A DNA stretch of 64,000 nt from Methylophaga thalassica. Lineage in GTDB: Bacteria; Pseudomonadota; Gammaproteobacteria; Nitrosococcales; Methylophagaceae. The notes beneath the pieces are model-generated. The model had not been told where the DNA came from. It was given only the letters and a program-made list of their open reading frames with translations, and searched no databases. A program made the translations under genes and the position numbers. Below are positions 61,796 to 64,000 of the stretch, piece by piece. The DNA is taken from assembly GCF_030159795.1 (NCBI RefSeq), contig NZ_BSND01000005.1:124001-188000 (forward strand), given 5' to 3'. The number at the start of each line of letters is the position of its first letter. The stretch's first letter is position 1.

Positions 61796-62725
61796 TTAGT
61801 GCAACGTATTGGGTTCACTTGCTGAAGCGACGGTGTCATTAAATAACTTGGCGACATCGACTTTATCAAAGGTGTAATGCTGATTACAGAATTCACAGGC
61901 GACTTCGATCTCACCTTCGGTGACGATAATATCATCGGCCTCTTCCTGCCCTAACATGGCGATGGTTTCTTCTACGCGCTGACGTGAGCAGGTGCAGGAG
62001 AAACGTAAATCAGTTGGTTCGAACAGTCTGACTTGTTCCTCATGGAATAAACGATGTAATAAAGTTTCTGACTCTAATGTCAGCAATTCTTCATCGGTAA
62101 TCGTGCTTGCCAGTTGACTGATACGGAACCAGTCTTCCTGAGCATCTTCACGTTGATTTTCTTCGCTGGGTAGCTGCTGCAAGAATAAGCCTGCGACATT
62201 ATGTTCATTCGCTGACAGCCAGATTTTAGTGGCTAATTGCTCGGAGTTTTCGAAGTAGTTTTCCAGGGTTTCAGCTAAGTTAACACCTTGCAGACTGACT
62301 ACGCCCTGATAAGGTTGTTTGGCTCCTTCCTGCTCAATGGTAATTGCTAAGGTACCGCCACCCATCATATCAGTCAGGCTGGCATCGTCGGCGATCTCCC
62401 CATCCCACTGAGCGAGTGCACGTAAGGTATCTTTACTGGTGCATTCCACCATCATCAATGAAACAGGGCCTTCAGAACGCACTTGTAATACCAGTCGGCC
62501 AGTGATTTTGACTGTGGCGGCTAACAGTGCTGCCGCCCCCATCATTTCACCTAAGACATTGCGTAAGGCTTGAGGGTAGTCACGGCGATTTAACACTTCC
62601 TGCCAACTTTCCTGCAAGTTGACCCACTCACCGCGAATCGCTGCATTGTCAAAAATAAAACGTTGTAAACAATCTGATTTCACTGCTGTGATACCTATTT
62701 CTTTAAGTTTGGGAATGGGTGTCAT
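61796..62725 (-). CDS. hslO: Hsp33 redox-regulated chaperone
   Basis: This 309-residue cytosolic holdase is activated when its C-terminal zinc site is oxidised. The four zinc Cys are present: FSCTCSRQRVEETI (CxC) and VACEFCNQHYTFDKVDV (CxxC), about residues 247-283. The core includes GEWVNLQESWQEVLNRRDYP and VLGEMMGAAALLAATVKI, in part LGEMMGAAALLAATVK. Length is close to E. coli HslO (292). It lies between hsp20 and htpG on the same strand, but terminators separate all three. Confidence 0.93.
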   Translation of the reverse strand: MTPIPKLKEIGITAVKSDCLQRFIFDNAAIRGEWVNLQESWQEVLNRRDYPQALRNVLGEMMGAAALLAATVKITGRLVLQVRSEGPVSLMMVECTSKDTLRALAQWDGEIADDASLTDMMGGGTLAITIEQEGAKQPYQGVVSLQGVNLAETLENYFENSEQLATKIWLSANEHNVAGLFLQQLPSEENQREDAQEDWFRISQLASTITDEELLTLESETLLHRLFHEEQVRLFEPTDLRFSCTCSRQRVEETIAMLGQEEADDIIVTEGEIEVACEFCNQHYTFDKVDVAKLFNDTVASASEPNTLH

Positions 62726-62775
62726 ACGACAAATGGCTAAAACGAAATAATGACATTTCGCTCATCCAATAAAAA

Positions 62776-62799
62776 AGCCGGACAAATGTTTGCCCGGCT
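62776..62799 (-). terminator. terminator downstream of htpG
   Basis: AGCCGG-CAAA-TGT-TTG-CCGGCT hairpin with A- and T-rich flanks, between the htpG stop and the hslO start. Confidence 0.8.
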
Positions 62800-62824
62800 A
62801 TTCTATCGCATCTGCGGTGTTTAA

Positions 62825-64000
62825 CTAAGCAATCTTCAACAAAATCTCGTTGATACGTTTGACATAGGTGGCTGGATCTTCCAGTTGCCCACCTTCTGCC
62901 AATAATGCCTGGTCAAACAGAATCGATGTCCAGTCGGTAAAGCGACTTTCATCGGATTCATCTTTCAGTTTCACGACCATCGGATGCTCAGGGTTCAGCT
63001 CCATAATCGGTTTAGTCCCTGCCACATCCTGACCGGCTGCTTTTAACATACGCTCAAGATTCATACTCATATCGTAGTTATCAGCGACTAAACAGGCTGG
63101 AGAGTCTGTTAAACGATGCGTGATACGTACATCTTTGACTTTGTCTTCCAGTGATTTTTTCACTCTTTCCACTAAGTCTTCGAAGTTTTTATCGGTTTCT
63201 TCGTGCGCTTTTTTCTCTTCTTCGTCTTCCAGCTCACCTAAGTCCAGGTCACCTTTAGCGACTGATTGCAGGTGTTTATCATCAAACTCAGTCAGAGAAT
63301 TCACTAACCATTCATCGACACGATCCGTCAGCAATAAGACTTCAATACCTTTCTTACGGAAAACTTCCAGATGCGGGCTGTTTTTCGCTGCCGCGTAGCT
63401 TTCTGCAGTGATGTAGTAAATCTTCTCTTGCTTGTCTTTCATCCGGCTGACGTAGTCTTCCAGAGAAACCGTTTGGTCTGACGAGCCAGATTCGGTAGTG
63501 GCAAAACGGAATAGTTTCGCCAATGTTTCTTTATTAGCAAAGTCTTCGCCCGGACCTTCTTTTAACACCTGACCAAATTCTTTCCAGAACTCAGCATATT
63601 GCTCAGGTTCGTTTTTCGCCAGTTTACTCAGTTCGCTCAGAACTTTTTTCACTGACGCGGCACGAATGGTGTCAATGGTTTTGCTGCTTTGCAGAATTTC
63701 ACGTGACACATTCAGTGGCAAGTCATTGGTATCCACCACACCACGAATAAAGCGCAGGTAACGTGGCATCAATTGTTCGCTGTCTTCCATGATAAAGACG
63801 CGTTTTACATACAGCTTGATGCCGTGCATGCGGTCACGGTCCCACAAATCAAATGGGGCTTTTGACGGAATGTAGAGCAGTGAGGTGTATTCGATATTGC
63901 CTTCGACTTTGTTATGACTCCACAGCATGGGGTCCTGATAGTCGTGAGCGATTTGTTTGTAGAACTCTTTGTACTGATCATCGGTGATGTCATTTTTCGA
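62825..64000 (-). CDS. htpG: Hsp90-family chaperone HtpG (N-terminal part outside window)
   Basis: The frame is open to the right edge (392 codons visible). The visible part covers the middle and C-terminal dimerisation domains: [57 protein letters not shown] (catalytic Arg loop) and [16 protein letters not shown]. The N-terminal ATPase domain (about 230 residues) is missing, so this is an edge truncation. An internal ATG at 63928 is not the real start. E. coli HtpG is 624 residues. Confidence 0.96.
   Translation of the reverse strand, partial: SKNDITDDQYKEFYKQIAHDYQDPMLWSHNKVEGNIEYTSLLYIPSKAPFDLWDRDRMHGIKLYVKRVFIMEDSEQLMPRYLRFIRGVVDTNDLPLNVSREILQSSKTIDTIRAASVKKVLSELSKLAKNEPEQYAEFWKEFGQVLKEGPGEDFANKETLAKLFRFATTESGSSDQTVSLEDYVSRMKDKQEKIYYITAESYAAAKNSPHLEVFRKKGIEVLLLTDRVDEWLVNSLTEFDDKHLQSVAKGDLDLGELEDEEEKKAHEETDKNFEDLVERVKKSLEDKVKDVRITHRLTDSPACLVADNYDMSMNLERMLKAAGQDVAGTKPIMELNPEHPMVVKLKDESDESRFTDWTSILFDQALLAEGGQLEDPATYVKRINEILLKIA

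Noticed and set aside
1-64000. CRISPR array, tRNA or rRNA genes, prophage structural genes
   Set aside because: No spacer-repeat periodicity, cloverleaf, rRNA segment or phage morphogenesis gene was seen.

Overview
The window reads as chromosomal DNA of a marine-type gammaproteobacterium with moderate GC. recC-recB-recD in one operon, the ybbA-ybbP/tesA divergent pair, hslO and htpG and two surface proteins ending in a VPxPAA variant of PEP-CTERM would all fit a Methylophaga-like host. That placement is inference from recognised families, not from a search.

Layout. 1-4021: a two-partner secretion pair (tpsB, then a tpsA that runs off the left edge). 4022-9089: an accessory stretch with a cytochrome P450, a transposase remnant, a topoisomerase IB, a REP-like repeat family and integron-style cassettes (attC-like sites around vapBC). 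9090-12242: a c-di-GMP phosphodiesterase broken by an in-frame TAA. 12536-20148: emrAB-type efflux, an aldehyde dehydrogenase/old-yellow-enzyme pair, then the end of an arsenic operon. The full operon (21416-17902, minus) runs LMW-PTP-like protein, ArsR, tyrosine-phosphatase-like protein, GAPDH, ArsJ. A PstS-like gene diverges from it across an AT-rich palindrome. 22926-31387: small stress, membrane and lipoprotein-inhibitor genes, ybbA/ybbP and tesA. 31434-39845: a P-type ATPase, a cytochrome b561, and a FecR/LysM + CHASE2-EAL pair. 39956-48406: recCBD. 48698-51716: two convergent VPxPAA proteins, one behind a probable c-di-GMP-I riboswitch. 51949-55558: a lipoprotein hydrolase, an AraC regulator, an autotransporter remnant and an msrBA fusion. 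55559-60790: a second accessory stretch with cassette-like small membrane proteins, a PhyH dioxygenase, an AI-2E permease and an HNH nuclease. 60797-64000: a protein-quality-control group (hsp20, hslO, htpG).

Themes. Cyclic di-GMP recurs: an HD-GYP enzyme (broken), a CHASE2-EAL enzyme and a riboswitch on a surface protein. Arsenate appears to be handled as 1-arseno-3-phosphoglycerate (GAPDH + ArsJ), while the LMW-PTP-type arsenate reductase homologue has lost its catalytic arginine. The two accessory stretches are tied together by a roughly 250-bp diverged inverted repeat (8755-9003 and 55859-56110). Each copy sits directly upstream of a different cassette-like gene, and both stretches share the REP-like family. 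No integron integrase and no intact transposase lies in the window.
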